DNA from: Methylocystis silviterrae
GTDB lineage: Bacteria; Pseudomonadota; Alphaproteobacteria; Rhizobiales; Beijerinckiaceae
DNA: 64,000 bases
NCBI RefSeq assembly: GCF_013350005.1
Contig: NZ_JABVWW010000006.1
Location: 1 to 64,000 of the forward strand
Direction: 5' to 3'
Part shown: one piece after another, positions 44,841-52,933 of the stretch
Layout: each line of letters starts with the position of its first letter
How positions within the stretch are numbered: position 1 is the stretch's first letter
Notes under the pieces: model-generated
Databases searched by the model: none
Told to the model about the DNA's origin: nothing
What the model saw: the letters and a program-made list of their open reading frames with translations, nothing else
Program-made: the position numbers and the translations under genes

Positions 44841-45527
44841 ATGAATGAACAGGTGCGCGCCGTCCTGATCGAGCTCGAAGGCACCGCGGTTCCGATGGCT
44901 TTCGCGACCGGAACTCTCATGCCGCTCGCGCAGGCGCGGCTTGGCACCTTCATCGCGGAACATGCCTTGGACCCGGATGTGGAAGACGCGTTGGAGGAAA
45001 CGGGGCGTCTCCTTGGCGGATTCGACTTGAAGCTCGAGGAAGCCGAAGCGCTGTTGCTGCGCTGGATGAAGCAGAATCGCAAGGCGACCCCGCTGAAGAC
45101 GATACAGGGCCTGATCTGGCGCGAGAGTTTTGAGGCAGGCGCGATCAAAAGCGAGCTTTATCCCGACGTTGCGGAATCGCTGAGATCATGGGCGGCATCG
45201 GGCCAGCGCCTGTTTGTTTACTCGTCCAATTCGAGATTGGCGCAGCAACTCCTGCTGAGCCACAGCGCCTCGGGCGACCTCACAAGCCTGTTCGAGGAGT
45301 TCTTCGACACATCCATCGGTCAGAAAATCGAACCCGCCTCCTACCGCGCGATCTGTGAGCGTCTCGATTTGCCTTCGGGATCGGTGCTGGCGCTGTCGGG
45401 CGATGGGGAGGAATTGGACGCCGCGCAGTCGGCGGGCCTTGCGACGACGCTTATCGCGCGAGAGGGTTCCGCAGACAGTCGCCATGCGGTTTGCCCTGAT
45501 TTTGCGTCATTGAATTTGGGGTCGTGA
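44841..45527 (+). CDS. MtnC-like HAD protein with changed catalytic aspartates
   Basis: 228 residues, close over the whole length to enolase-phosphatase E1 (MtnC, methionine salvage): RKATPLKTIQGLIW, YPDVAESLRSW, VYSSNSRLAQQLLLSHSASGDL, FFDTSIGQKIEPASYRAI, ELDAAQSAGLATTL. HAD phosphatases need the first Asp of D-x-E-G-T as nucleophile; here it is Glu (ELEGT, E11). The SSG loop reads SSN, and the Mg-binding LSDVVAELDAA is LSGDGEELDAA, with Gly (G187) at the Asp position. Phosphatase activity is doubtful. No other methionine-salvage gene is nearby. It precedes a [2Fe-2S] ferredoxin by 58 bases. Confidence 0.85.
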   Translation: MNEQVRAVLIELEGTAVPMAFATGTLMPLAQARLGTFIAEHALDPDVEDALEETGRLLGGFDLKLEEAEALLLRWMKQNRKATPLKTIQGLIWRESFEAGAIKSELYPDVAESLRSWAASGQRLFVYSSNSRLAQQLLLSHSASGDLTSLFEEFFDTSIGQKIEPASYRAICERLDLPSGSVLALSGDGEELDAAQSAGLATTLIAREGSADSRHAVCPDFASLNLGS

Positions 45528-45585
45528 CGCGCTCCCGCGCTGCCTCCGCCAAACATTGCTGAGGAGTTCGGGCAGATGGTGAAAG

Positions 45586-45915
45586 ATGGCCAAGTTCACT
45601 CTTGAAACCAGAGACGGCGCCAGACAGGAGATCACCGGCAAGAATGGCGTCTCGCTGATGAAATTGATCCGGCGCGCCGGCGTCGAAGAGCTGGTCGCGC
45701 AATGCGGCGGCAGTTGCGCCTGTGCGACCTGCCATGTCTATCTCACCTTGCCTGGGGGGACTGCAATGACCGAGCCAGGACCGGCGGAAAACCGGATGCT
45801 TTCGACAGCCAGCCATCGCAAATTCAATTCACGTCTCGCCTGTCAAATCAGGTTCGACGAGACGTTTGACGGAATGGCGATCCGCATCGCTCCAGAGGAT
45901 GCGACCGGCTTTTAA
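45586..45915 (+). CDS. Adrenodoxin-type [2Fe-2S] ferredoxin
   Basis: 109 residues. Ligand pattern C-X5-C-X2-C in CGGSCACATC, with the fourth Cys in SRLACQIRF. The start ATG at 45586 fits the family N-terminus (FTLETRDGARQEI). Such ferredoxins serve Fe-S biogenesis or oxygenases. It follows the MtnC-like gene in the same direction and may be co-transcribed with it. The extra Cys within the loop (GGSCA) is unusual. Confidence 0.88.
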   Translation: MAKFTLETRDGARQEITGKNGVSLMKLIRRAGVEELVAQCGGSCACATCHVYLTLPGGTAMTEPGPAENRMLSTASHRKFNSRLACQIRFDETFDGMAIRIAPEDATGF

Positions 45916-45977
45916 TTCGCCCGCACGGTTTCGAACGTCAATGGCGTTGCTGCGAACGCTCCCGCGAAACCTCTATA

Positions 45978-45993
45978 TGGTCTGGAACTTGCT
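45978..45993 (+). promoter_or_regulatory. Weak sigma-54-like sequence before the 84-residue gene
   Basis: TGGTCTGGAACTTGCT: correct GG-GC spacing and a perfect -12, but three mismatches in the -24 part. 43 bases before the ATG. Confidence 0.35.
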
Positions 45994-46035
45994 CACTGGC
46001 CATGCACGCAGCGCCAAGATGCAGGGTGAGCATCC

Positions 46036-46290
46036 ATGCCAATGAAGGAAGAAAGCGTTCTGCCCGGGAAGTGCTATCGGACGAAGGGCGGCGAAATCAA
46101 CTCGGAAAAATACACGGTGATCAGCATCACCCGTGGGATCGTCACTTATCAAAGCTGGACGTCCGACCCCAATCGCCTGTCTCTGCGCACGAACACGGGC
46201 CTGAAGGCCTTCGCCGAAGTTCTGTTCAAGGAAATCCCCTGCCCGAACAGAGACCCAGGCCAAAAGATCGAATATTTCGATCCCTCATAG
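46036..46290 (+). CDS. Unrecognised 84-residue protein
   Basis: 84 residues with AGGGTGAGC before the ATG. It contains VLPGKCYRTKGGEINSEKYTV, ITRGIVTYQSW and LKAFAEVLFKEIPCPNRDPGQK. It reads as a small beta-barrel-like protein (two short beta stretches with a KCYRT turn), two Cys, no cluster pattern. Convergent with the CDO-like gene. Family unknown. Confidence 0.65.
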   Translation: MPMKEESVLPGKCYRTKGGEINSEKYTVISITRGIVTYQSWTSDPNRLSLRTNTGLKAFAEVLFKEIPCPNRDPGQKIEYFDPS

Positions 46291-46321
46291 AAAGACATTT
46301 TCTCCTATGGGGTCAGTCTCC

Positions 46322-46975
46322 TCAATCTCGGATCTCGTTCTGAATTGAAAAGATATCGTAGGGAGGATCGTTGTCCGAATTGGCGTAGCCCAATGGCGGC
46401 GCGTCGCCGCTTCCGCCTGATGCGCCGGATCGGCGACTGATCCGGCCGATGTCGCCCCCATAAACATGGAAGATGATGGATGTTTGATCATCCAGCGCGT
46501 TGCGAAGCTCGAAGACCTCGCCGCTCGCGGACGACCGGGCAGCTTCAACAGCGCACGCTTGCAATAGGCGGGACACGCCGGCCTGCGCGCTATTCGTCGA
46601 AGAAGCATCGAGTTGCTGGCGGTTGACGGCGCCGCGCAACACGCCGGCAATCTCCCAAACCGAAGGCTGAGAGATTGTCACGCAGGCGCCGCCTGACAAA
46701 ATTGTGCTCACGACGGAAAAGCGATCCAGCCCGTCGCGATAAATTTGGAATTGCTGGCCTCCGGCGGGATTTGGGACGGCGAAGACCGTTGGCAGCCAAT
46801 CGTCAGTCGTGAAGAGCCGGGCCATGAGATCGCGGCCGATCAGCAAAATCTCCCGCTCGCTTTCGGCGAGTTCGACCATGGACTGAATGTCCCAGATGAA
46901 TCGCCGCAGCGCGGGGGGAACAGGGTCTCGCCCGATGACTCGTAAATTTGGATCAGCCGCATTTATCTCGATCAT
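46322..46975 (-). CDS. Cysteine-dioxygenase-like cupin lacking the His-X-His metal pair
   Basis: 217 residues. The core GLDRFSVVSTILSGGACVTI ... SVWEIAGVLRGAV and the distal DQTSIIFHVYGGDIG match bacterial cysteine/thiol dioxygenases (CDO_I), where the corresponding segment reads P-I-H-D-H-T-V-W. Here it is T-I-S-Q-P-S-V-W, so the two His ligands of the Fe(II) site are Ser102 and Pro104. The third His (H170) is kept. Fe-dependent thiol oxidation is therefore unlikely. The ~35-residue C-terminal part is Gly/Ser/Asp-rich and low-complexity. Upstream gene in the same direction: the ArgD-like pseudo-enzyme, separated by 148 bases. Confidence 0.8.
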   Translation of the reverse strand: MIEINAADPNLRVIGRDPVPPALRRFIWDIQSMVELAESEREILLIGRDLMARLFTTDDWLPTVFAVPNPAGGQQFQIYRDGLDRFSVVSTILSGGACVTISQPSVWEIAGVLRGAVNRQQLDASSTNSAQAGVSRLLQACAVEAARSSASGEVFELRNALDDQTSIIFHVYGGDIGRISRRSGASGGSGDAPPLGYANSDNDPPYDIFSIQNEIRD

Positions 46976-47123
46976 GATGTTGAACGGTCCGCCAGGATTT
47001 GAGGGAATGCGCGCTCTCGAGCAAAGCGCTTCGCTGAGGCCGCACCGAGACGCGCCGACTGTGTTCTCGCCGGATTTGGCGGGGTTTGCGCCTCAGTGAG
47101 GCGGACGCAAACGACTCGCGCGC

Positions 47124-48224
47124 TCATCGTTCCTCCTGCGCGCAAATCATTTCGATGCAGGATACCGCCGCATCGATGTCGCTTTCCTCAACTGTGAGCG
47201 GAGGAAATAATCCCAGGACCGAGCCCATCGCGCGCGTGAGGAGCCCGTGCGCGGCCAGCTTCGCGCGGATGGGCTCCGCGTCTCCCGTGAGCGTTAACGC
47301 CTGCATCAGGCCAAGGCCATCCAGCGCCGTAAAGGCTGCACGACGCCGATAAAACAATGCGGACAGCTGGTCTTCGAGATACCAGCTTCGATTCTGCACG
47401 CGCTCCTGAAAGCCCGGCGTCGAGAGAGCGTCGACAAGGGCGTGGCCGGCCAGAAGCGCGGCCCCGTCAGCGAGCGCCGAGCCGCCGAGCGCCCCTCGCG
47501 CCAGTCTTTGCGTAACGACGAGCGCAGCCAGCGGCGGGGCGTCTGCAGGCCCGTGACCGGCGACCATCAGGTCCGGGGTGACGCCTGTCCATTCGTGCGC
47601 CCAAAGCATGCCTGAGCGGCCGAGGCCGCAAAAGGTTTCGTCGAAACCGAGCATGAGCCCATATTCGTCTGCGGTCTCGCGCAGCCGGGCGAGCACGCTG
47701 CCTGGGACGACCTCAAAACCGGCGCGCGTCCTAACCGGAGCGATCAGAATGCCCGCAGTCGTCACGTCGACTTCCGCCTGCACTGCGGCGTGATCGTCCG
47801 TTCGGAGAAGGATGATCTCGTCATCGCCCTCGAGGCCAGGCGGAAGGCTCTCCGTTCCATCAGCAGGTCCGACACAGACAATGAACCGGCGGCGCTTGGG
47901 GCGGCCGACGAGTCGATGGTAACGCCGAACCATTTCGACGGCGGAACGCCAGGCGTCGGCTTCGGTGGGAAGCAAAAACACGCGGTCGCCAAAAGAAACG
48001 GGCGAAATCTTCGCGCATAAAGCATCCGAAAGCGCCGCGGCTTCCGGCGCTGATTGTGGCGAATCTATTGGCGCATTCGTGCGGGGCGCTGAAGAATTCT
48101 CAGGAAAGAAGAGCGATGAGCCGGAAAAGTCGAGCGGCGCGGCCGCGACCAATGTGTCTCCGGTGACGGCGGGTTTGATGAGCGCGTTAGGCTCGCTCGT
48201 CGAATCTGAGAATGGGGCTGACAT
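47124..48224 (-). CDS. ArgD-like class III aminotransferase homolog lacking the PLP lysine
   Basis: 366 residues. The middle and C-terminal parts follow acetylornithine aminotransferases: FDETFCGLGRSGMLWAHEWTGVTPDLM, LVDALSTPGFQERVQ. In the family the next segment is M-A-V-A-K-G-I-G-G-G with the PLP Lys. Here it is M-V-A-G-H-G-P-A-D-A, with His (H224) at the Lys position. The substrate-loop SGAEA is LPTEAD. The Asp contacting the PLP ring (FDE, D195) is kept. The N-terminal ~70 residues are Ala/Ser/Pro-rich and non-homologous. Transamination is not expected. Same direction as the CDO-like gene. Confidence 0.8.
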   Translation of the reverse strand: MSAPFSDSTSEPNALIKPAVTGDTLVAAAPLDFSGSSLFFPENSSAPRTNAPIDSPQSAPEAAALSDALCAKISPVSFGDRVFLLPTEADAWRSAVEMVRRYHRLVGRPKRRRFIVCVGPADGTESLPPGLEGDDEIILLRTDDHAAVQAEVDVTTAGILIAPVRTRAGFEVVPGSVLARLRETADEYGLMLGFDETFCGLGRSGMLWAHEWTGVTPDLMVAGHGPADAPPLAALVVTQRLARGALGGSALADGAALLAGHALVDALSTPGFQERVQNRSWYLEDQLSALFYRRRAAFTALDGLGLMQALTLTGDAEPIRAKLAAHGLLTRAMGSVLGLFPPLTVEESDIDAAVSCIEMICAQEER

Positions 48225-48281
48225 GTTGCTCTGAGCTCGCCATTGGTCGCCGCTCCGATGAGTTCAGGCAAGCGTAGCGTT

Positions 48282-48752
48282 TCAGGCGCCGTGTTCAATG
48301 AGGTCAGGGAGTCTTTTGGCAAGAGAGTTCAACACGCTCTGCGAGCCTTTGAGCATGACGTCGTAGACCGCGTCCGCCGTGGGCGCAGCGTCGATTCCGT
48401 CCTGGATAAAAACAAAATGCGTGCCGCCATTCGGCAGCTGCGAGATCGTCCACGTAACTGTCGTGTCGATATATCGGCCAAAACCCTTCAGCTCGTCGTC
48501 GCCGCCCGACCAGCTGAAACGCAACATGGAGCCGGACTCCACAGCGAGAACCTGGCATTTGAACTCGCCGTCCCAGCGCTCAATCGGACGGCTCCAGATC
48601 GTGAACTTGTGGCCGACGGTCGGCTCAACGTCATTTGGAAAGAACCAAACGGCGAGCCATTCCGAATCTGTCATCGCGCGCCAAACGGCCTCGATTGGAT
48701 GATCGAGGTCCTTCTCCGTCGTGAGGCTGCGTGTCTGTGTAGCGTCAAGCAC
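48282..48752 (-). CDS. SRPBCC (AHSA1-like) domain protein
   Basis: 156 residues from the GTG at 48752 (AGGACTCG upstream). It fits the START-like/AHSA1 fold: DLDHPIEAVWRAMTDSEWLAVWFFPND, DGEFKCQVLAVESGSMLRFSWSG and the C-terminal helix VLNSLAKRLPDLIEHGA. Members bind hydrophobic ligands or activate Hsp90, and the specific role here is unknown. Upstream of the ArgD-like gene by 57 bases and co-directional. Confidence 0.82.
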   Translation of the reverse strand: MLDATQTRSLTTEKDLDHPIEAVWRAMTDSEWLAVWFFPNDVEPTVGHKFTIWSRPIERWDGEFKCQVLAVESGSMLRFSWSGGDDELKGFGRYIDTTVTWTISQLPNGGTHFVFIQDGIDAAPTADAVYDVMLKGSQSVLNSLAKRLPDLIEHGA

Positions 48753-48979
48753 CGAGTCCTGCTCCCGTTACCGCCTAGCAAGCAAGGCTCACGCCAAGAC
48801 GCCGTAGCGCGGAACTCGACATCAAGCGATTGTCTCATTCTAAGCGCGATCCCGCGGCTCAGGTTCACGCGTAGCGTGCGCCTTTGGCTTCGAACATGCA
48901 TGGCTCATGGTCCAGCTCTTGTGAACGCTTTTGTACAAAAAGGCGAAGCGCGGGGTCGGTCTATCCATGAGCGCTGCGT

Positions 48980-49444
48980 ATGACGGACAAAGAGGAATGG
49001 GTCGTCTGGAACGGCTCGATGGGAATATTGGATATGGCGACCATCGGCGATATCCAACATGACGAGAGCGGCAGGAAGGCGTCTCTGGCGCCGCCCTATG
49101 GCGTCGTGGGGCCGTTCAGCCTTGACGAACTTGAAACGCTGGGCCGGATCGCCTTTGGCGAATGTCTCGTTATGTCGCGCCAGCGATGGCGGGAAGATCA
49201 GCTCAATCTGCGTCTCGAGGCGCGAGAAAAGCGCCGGACGCTATTGTTTCGGGCGGATATCGACGATGACCATGAACATCGCGAAATTTTAGGGCTGCCG
49301 TTCGAGGGCCTGCTCAATATGTCCGAGATCAACGCCGCCTTCCGGCAGTTGGCCAAGACCGCGCATCCCGACGCCGGCGGCAGCGACGAACAGTACCGTC
49401 GTATCGTCGAGGCGCGCGACGCGCTGCTCAGGAACCTCGCGTAA
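48980..49444 (+). CDS. Protein with C-terminal J-domain
   Basis: 154 residues. The last ~50 residues, LNMSEINAAFRQLAKTAHPDAGGSDEQYRRIVEARDALL (region at about 113-151), form a short J-domain with the HPD tripeptide needed to stimulate DnaK/HscA-type chaperones. The N-terminal ~100 residues (EEWVVWNGSMGILD, SFSLDELETLGRIAFGEC-like) are not recognised. It may recruit Hsp70 to a specific client. No promoter motif of the sigma-54 type was seen. Confidence 0.78.
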   Translation: MTDKEEWVVWNGSMGILDMATIGDIQHDESGRKASLAPPYGVVGPFSLDELETLGRIAFGECLVMSRQRWREDQLNLRLEAREKRRTLLFRADIDDDHEHREILGLPFEGLLNMSEINAAFRQLAKTAHPDAGGSDEQYRRIVEARDALLRNLA

Positions 49445-49717
49445 CGGTTTGACGTAATTGATGACCGACTTTGGCGAAGACCCGGCCGCCAATCTGAGAT
49501 CGAGACGCGCGTGGGCACAGGCCAGAATTCTTAAGCTTGGCGAGCGAGAAGTGATCGTTCCAGACATGGGCTAGACTGCCAATTTATAGCGAGAGCACAA
49601 GTCGACAGGGAACATCTAAGCCAGCGAAAAGTTCTAATGCTCGTGAGAGCTAGGCCCGGGGTCGGCTTTCCAAGGCGTCCGCCGCGATTGCGGCCGCCTC
49701 CCGACTAGGAGGAATTC

Positions 49718-49915
49718 ATGAACTGGGACACGATCGAAGGCAACTGGAAGAAGTTCACCGGAAACGTGAAGGAGCAATGGGGCAAGCTCACCGATGATGA
49801 CATTGCGCGCATCAACGGGAACCGCGAGCAGCTCGAAGGCATGATCCAGGAGCGCTACGGCGTCGCCAAGGACAAGGCCAAGGAGCAGGTCGACAGCTGG
49901 ATGTCGCGCCACTAG
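49718..49915 (+). CDS. CsbD family stress protein
   Basis: 65 residues, preceded by AGGAGG. Complete CsbD signature: MNWDTIEGNWKKFTGNVKEQWG, GNREQLEGMIQERYGVAKDKA. CsbD proteins are small abundant general-stress proteins of unknown mechanism. Followed by a perfect terminator. The NepR-like gene nearby (50484-50648) fits a general-stress neighbourhood. Confidence 0.93.
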   Translation: MNWDTIEGNWKKFTGNVKEQWGKLTDDDIARINGNREQLEGMIQERYGVAKDKAKEQVDSWMSRH

Positions 49916-49932
49916 CTCCAGCCCATCATTGC

Positions 49933-49965
49933 AAAACGCCGGCGAGATGCCCTCGCCGGCGTTTT
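49933..49965 (+). terminator. Rho-independent terminator after csbD-like gene
   Basis: A 14-bp perfect stem (AAAACGCCGGCGAG with CTCGCCGGCGTTTT) around a 5-nt loop, continuing with CATTT. Confidence 0.93.
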
Positions 49966-50084
49966 CATTTTCAAATGCGACGCGAGCAATGTGTTCGGCA
50001 ATTCGCGTCCAGCATTCGGAGCGCCGGAACATCTGGCTTGGCGCCGAGGTTTTATAGACGCGTCTTCAAGACGAAAGTCTATCG

Positions 50085-50273
50085 ATGAAGAAAACCGTTC
50101 GCCCGTTCACCGTCGAGTATCGATCGAAGCGCGGCAGATCGCGCACAATCCGAGGCGGCGACGCATTCCGCTTTACGGATCGATCAGCCGAACGGATGTC
50201 CGCGGGCAAAGACATGCGCGATGAACTCTCCGCGTTGCAGTCGCTGTTCAAGCAGGAGGCGCGTTCGCTATGA
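50085..50273 (+). CDS. Small basic protein, 62 residues
   Basis: 62 residues, strongly basic: KKTVRPFTVEYRSKRGRSR at the start and a helical C-terminus (DELSALQSLFKQEARSL). The ribosome site is poor. Its stop overlaps the next start (ATGA), which supports both being real. Family not recognised; possibly nucleic-acid binding from composition only. Confidence 0.5.
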   Translation: MKKTVRPFTVEYRSKRGRSRTIRGGDAFRFTDRSAERMSAGKDMRDELSALQSLFKQEARSL

Positions 50274-50461
50274 CTGCCGCTTCTCCAAGACTCACCCTTA
50301 GACAGGGCAAGAGAGCGCTGCTTCGGCGCTCGATGAGCGAGGCGCTCGCAAAGCGCTTATCACTTTTATATCTCGACTTGATCATGAACCCGGCGCCCGA
50401 GGATCTCAAAGGTCTCCTGATCAAATTGCACTTCACGGATCGTCCGAACAAGATGCACTGA
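50270..50461 (+). CDS. Small basic protein, 63 residues
   Basis: 63 residues, coupled by a 4-base overlap to the preceding gene. N-terminal basic helix (RLTLRQGKRALLRRSMSEALAKRLSLLYLDLIM) and a short C-terminus. No known motif. Convergent with the NepR-like gene 22 bases away. Confidence 0.45.
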   Translation: MTAASPRLTLRQGKRALLRRSMSEALAKRLSLLYLDLIMNPAPEDLKGLLIKLHFTDRPNKMH

Positions 50462-50483
50462 GTTTCAAGAAACCATCTGCGCT

Positions 50484-50648
50484 TCACTCGACCGCGGTTA
50501 TCTGGCTAAGCTCTTCCAGCAGGGCGAGCATGGCGTCCGGCAGCGGCTCCGAAGCAATATCGGAAAATTGGCGTCTAAGCTGCTCACCGAGCCGCTTCAC
50601 GCTCGGCTCCACATCAACCGCATCGCGTGTGTATCGATTTCGTCTCAT
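50484..50648 (-). CDS. NepR-like anti-sigma factor (general stress response)
   Basis: About 54 residues from the ATG at 50648 (an ATG at 50690 would add 14). The helical core VKRLGEQLRRQFSDIASEPLPDAMLALLEEL resembles NepR, the alphaproteobacterial anti-sigma factor of EcfG-type sigma factors, with the typical EP-x-P-D turn. No PhyR or EcfG gene is adjacent in this window, so it may be an extra paralog. Moderate certainty because of the small size. Confidence 0.55.
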   Translation of the reverse strand: MRRNRYTRDAVDVEPSVKRLGEQLRRQFSDIASEPLPDAMLALLEELSQITAVE

Positions 50649-50906
50649 TGTCGTCTCTGTCAGTCTCGCTCGGTTTTCATGTGGCGGCATGAGCAGCTCT
50701 CCACACGGGGAATGAAGCGCCGATTCGAAAATCTGTTCCGACCATGCTCCAAATTTTTTAAGGAATAGAAAAGCTTAGCCGCAAAGAAGCGCTGTGGAGA
50801 ACCCCAAACTAACTTCCACAAGCTTTAGTCGCAGCTGAGTTTGTCGTGCCGGCGGCTCGGAAAGCGTACCGCGATCGTCTGACCGTGCCGTTCGATTGAG
50901 CCGCAG

Positions 50907-51698
50907 CTATTTCTTGCCGATGCGAAATTGCACGGGCACTTCGAAGGTCAGCCCCTCGTCCGCGATCACCGGCGGTGGCGGCGGGACCGGATCGGCCCGC
51001 TTCATCATCGCCAGCGCAGCGTCGTCGAAGAGTGGATGTCCCGCAGAACGTTTGATGCTGTAGCTGACGACATGGCCGTGCCTGTCGAGCGTGAAAGAAA
51101 CACTCGCTTCGGCGGATCGACGACCGGCGGCGCCCGGATAGCGCTTGTGTCGGTTGAGGTGCGAGAGCAAAGCCTTTTGCCACGTCAGCTTGACAGCGTT
51201 GGCGACGGCGTCAGCCCCCTGAACAGGCGCCACAGGCCTGTCCGATTGGCGATCGGCGTCGGACTTGGGCGGCGCAGTCGCCTCCGAGGCGGCAGATTCA
51301 GCGGAGACGACCGGCTGCGCCTGATGTGTCTTCTCCTCCTCGATCGGCTTCTCCGGCTGGACGTTGTGCGTGAGCTCGGCGTCTTCGGATTCGGCGTGGG
51401 TGATCCGCTCTTCATTCGCCTCCTTCGCCTCTGATGCGGCGACGGAAGGCGCAGCGGCGGCCGCTTCGTCTGAGAGGGGTCCAGGCGGCAGATCCGCGGC
51501 CTCCGCATCGCGCGGCGCGGCAGGCTCGAGCGACAATTCAATCGCCGGCGCGCCGGACGCGTCCTCGTCGAGATCGCCTTTCAAGGTCACCAGCGCCGCG
51601 ACGGCGCCGCCGACGTGCAGAAACAGGGCGAGGGCGACTGCGGCGCCCCAAAGCTTGCCGTTCGATTGCGGCTTCTGGAGAGCGGCGGCGGCGCTCAT
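50907..51698 (-). CDS. tonB: TonB energy-transducing protein
   Basis: 263 residues. One N-terminal membrane helix (WGAAVALALFLHVGGAVAALV, about 18-38), a long Pro/Ala/Glu-rich periplasmic spacer, then the C-terminal TonB domain HLNRHKRYPGAAGRRSAEASVSFTLDRHG ... VPVQFRIGKK (last ~90 residues). It couples the inner-membrane proton gradient to outer-membrane receptors. Overlaps exbD by four bases. Operon order on the minus strand: receptor, PKHD 2, PKHD 1, exbB, exbD, tonB. Confidence 0.93.
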   Translation of the reverse strand: MSAAAALQKPQSNGKLWGAAVALALFLHVGGAVAALVTLKGDLDEDASGAPAIELSLEPAAPRDAEAADLPPGPLSDEAAAAAPSVAASEAKEANEERITHAESEDAELTHNVQPEKPIEEEKTHQAQPVVSAESAASEATAPPKSDADRQSDRPVAPVQGADAVANAVKLTWQKALLSHLNRHKRYPGAAGRRSAEASVSFTLDRHGHVVSYSIKRSAGHPLFDDAALAMMKRADPVPPPPPVIADEGLTFEVPVQFRIGKK

Positions 51699-52120
51699 TG
51701 CGGAGCCTGCTCCTTGCCGCCGGCGTCGAGCGCGACGAGCGCGACGCGCAGATAACCGCCGGCGCGCAGACGCTCCAAGATCGCCATCATCTCGCCATAG
51801 GGCACGCTGGAGTCGGCCCGCAAATAGATGCGTTTCGACTTGTCGCCGAGGAGCCCGTCGAGAGCTGAAACAAGATCGTTGCGTTTGACGGGCGTCTCGC
51901 CCAGGGCGAGCGCGAGGTCGCCCTGGATCGTTACGTAAATCGGCTTGTCGGGTTTTTCATGCGGCGCGGCGTTGGAAGCCGGGAGATCGACCGGAAGATC
52001 GACGGTGGCGAGGGGAGCCGCCACCATGAAGATGATGAGCAGCACGAGCATCACGTCGATGAACGGCGTGACGTTGATTTCGTGCGTTTCCTGAAGATCG
52101 CTTTTGAGATGAGCGGCCAT
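51695..52120 (-). CDS. exbD: ExbD, TonB motor subunit
   Basis: 141 residues. Short cytoplasmic start, one membrane helix NVTPFIDVMLVLLIIFMVAA with the essential Asp (about residue 23), and a periplasmic domain (VDLPASNA, AVYLRADSSVPYGEMMAIL-like). It uses the proton gradient with ExbB to energise TonB. 3 bases after exbB. Confidence 0.94.
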   Translation of the reverse strand: MAAHLKSDLQETHEINVTPFIDVMLVLLIIFMVAAPLATVDLPVDLPASNAAPHEKPDKPIYVTIQGDLALALGETPVKRNDLVSALDGLLGDKSKRIYLRADSSVPYGEMMAILERLRAGGYLRVALVALDAGGKEQAPQ

Positions 52121-52123
52121 GAT

Positions 52124-52933
52124 CTACTCCGCCGCATGAATCTTGTTTGTGGCGGCATGTCCGGCGCGGTCGAGATCGCGCGAGACGATGCGAAGCAATT
52201 CGCCGGAGAGATTAGAAACGAGCTCGAGATAGGCCGACGCCTGGCGCGCAAGATGATTGTAGATGAGCACCGCCGGGATGGCGGCGAAGAGCCCGATCGC
52301 CGTCGCCAGCAGCGCTTCGGCGATGCCGGGCGCGACGACGGCCAGATTGGTCGTCTGCGCTTTGGAAATGCCGATGAAGCTGTTCATGATGCCCCAGACG
52401 GTGCCGAACAGTCCGATGAAGGGGCCCGTCGATCCGACGGAGGCGAGCAGTCCGGTGCCCCGCTTGATCGAAAGCGCTTCGGCGCGTTCGATTTCCGCGA
52501 AGGAAGCTGCAATGCGCTCCTTCACGCCCGGCGCGGCAAGAATATCGGACGAAAGCTTCATTTCCCGCGTCGCCTCGCCAAGCAGCGCCTGCGTCAAACG
52601 GTCGCCGCCGCCAAGCGCCAACCGCGCCTCGGAGAGGCCGCGCGCTTCGGAGAGGCGGCTGATCGCTGTCATCACGCGCTCGCGCGACCGTTTCAGTTCG
52701 ATCGTTTTGGCGATGAGAATCGTCCATGTCGCGACGGACGCCAGCAACAAGCCGACCATTACGAACTTCACGACGATGTCGGCGTTGACGAACATCGTCC
52801 ACACCGAAAGATCATGAGGCTTGGTGGCCGCAATCGCTGCGTCGAGCGCTTGCGACCCCGGCGCCGCTGCGACGCTCTGCGCAGCCAGAAGCGCGATGAT
52901 TGAGATCACGAGATACTGCAAAGGACGTTTCAT
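52124..52933 (-). CDS. exbB: ExbB, TonB motor subunit
   Basis: 269 residues. A cleavable-looking N-terminal signal ([20 protein letters not shown]) and three membrane helices, with the MotA/TolQ/ExbB core [25 protein letters not shown] and [14 protein letters not shown]. It forms the pentameric stator around ExbD. Overlaps the PKHD gene upstream by four bases. Confidence 0.94.
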   Translation of the reverse strand: MKRPLQYLVISIIALLAAQSVAAAPGSQALDAAIAATKPHDLSVWTMFVNADIVVKFVMVGLLLASVATWTILIAKTIELKRSRERVMTAISRLSEARGLSEARLALGGGDRLTQALLGEATREMKLSSDILAAPGVKERIAASFAEIERAEALSIKRGTGLLASVGSTGPFIGLFGTVWGIMNSFIGISKAQTTNLAVVAPGIAEALLATAIGLFAAIPAVLIYNHLARQASAYLELVSNLSGELLRIVSRDLDRAGHAATNKIHAAE

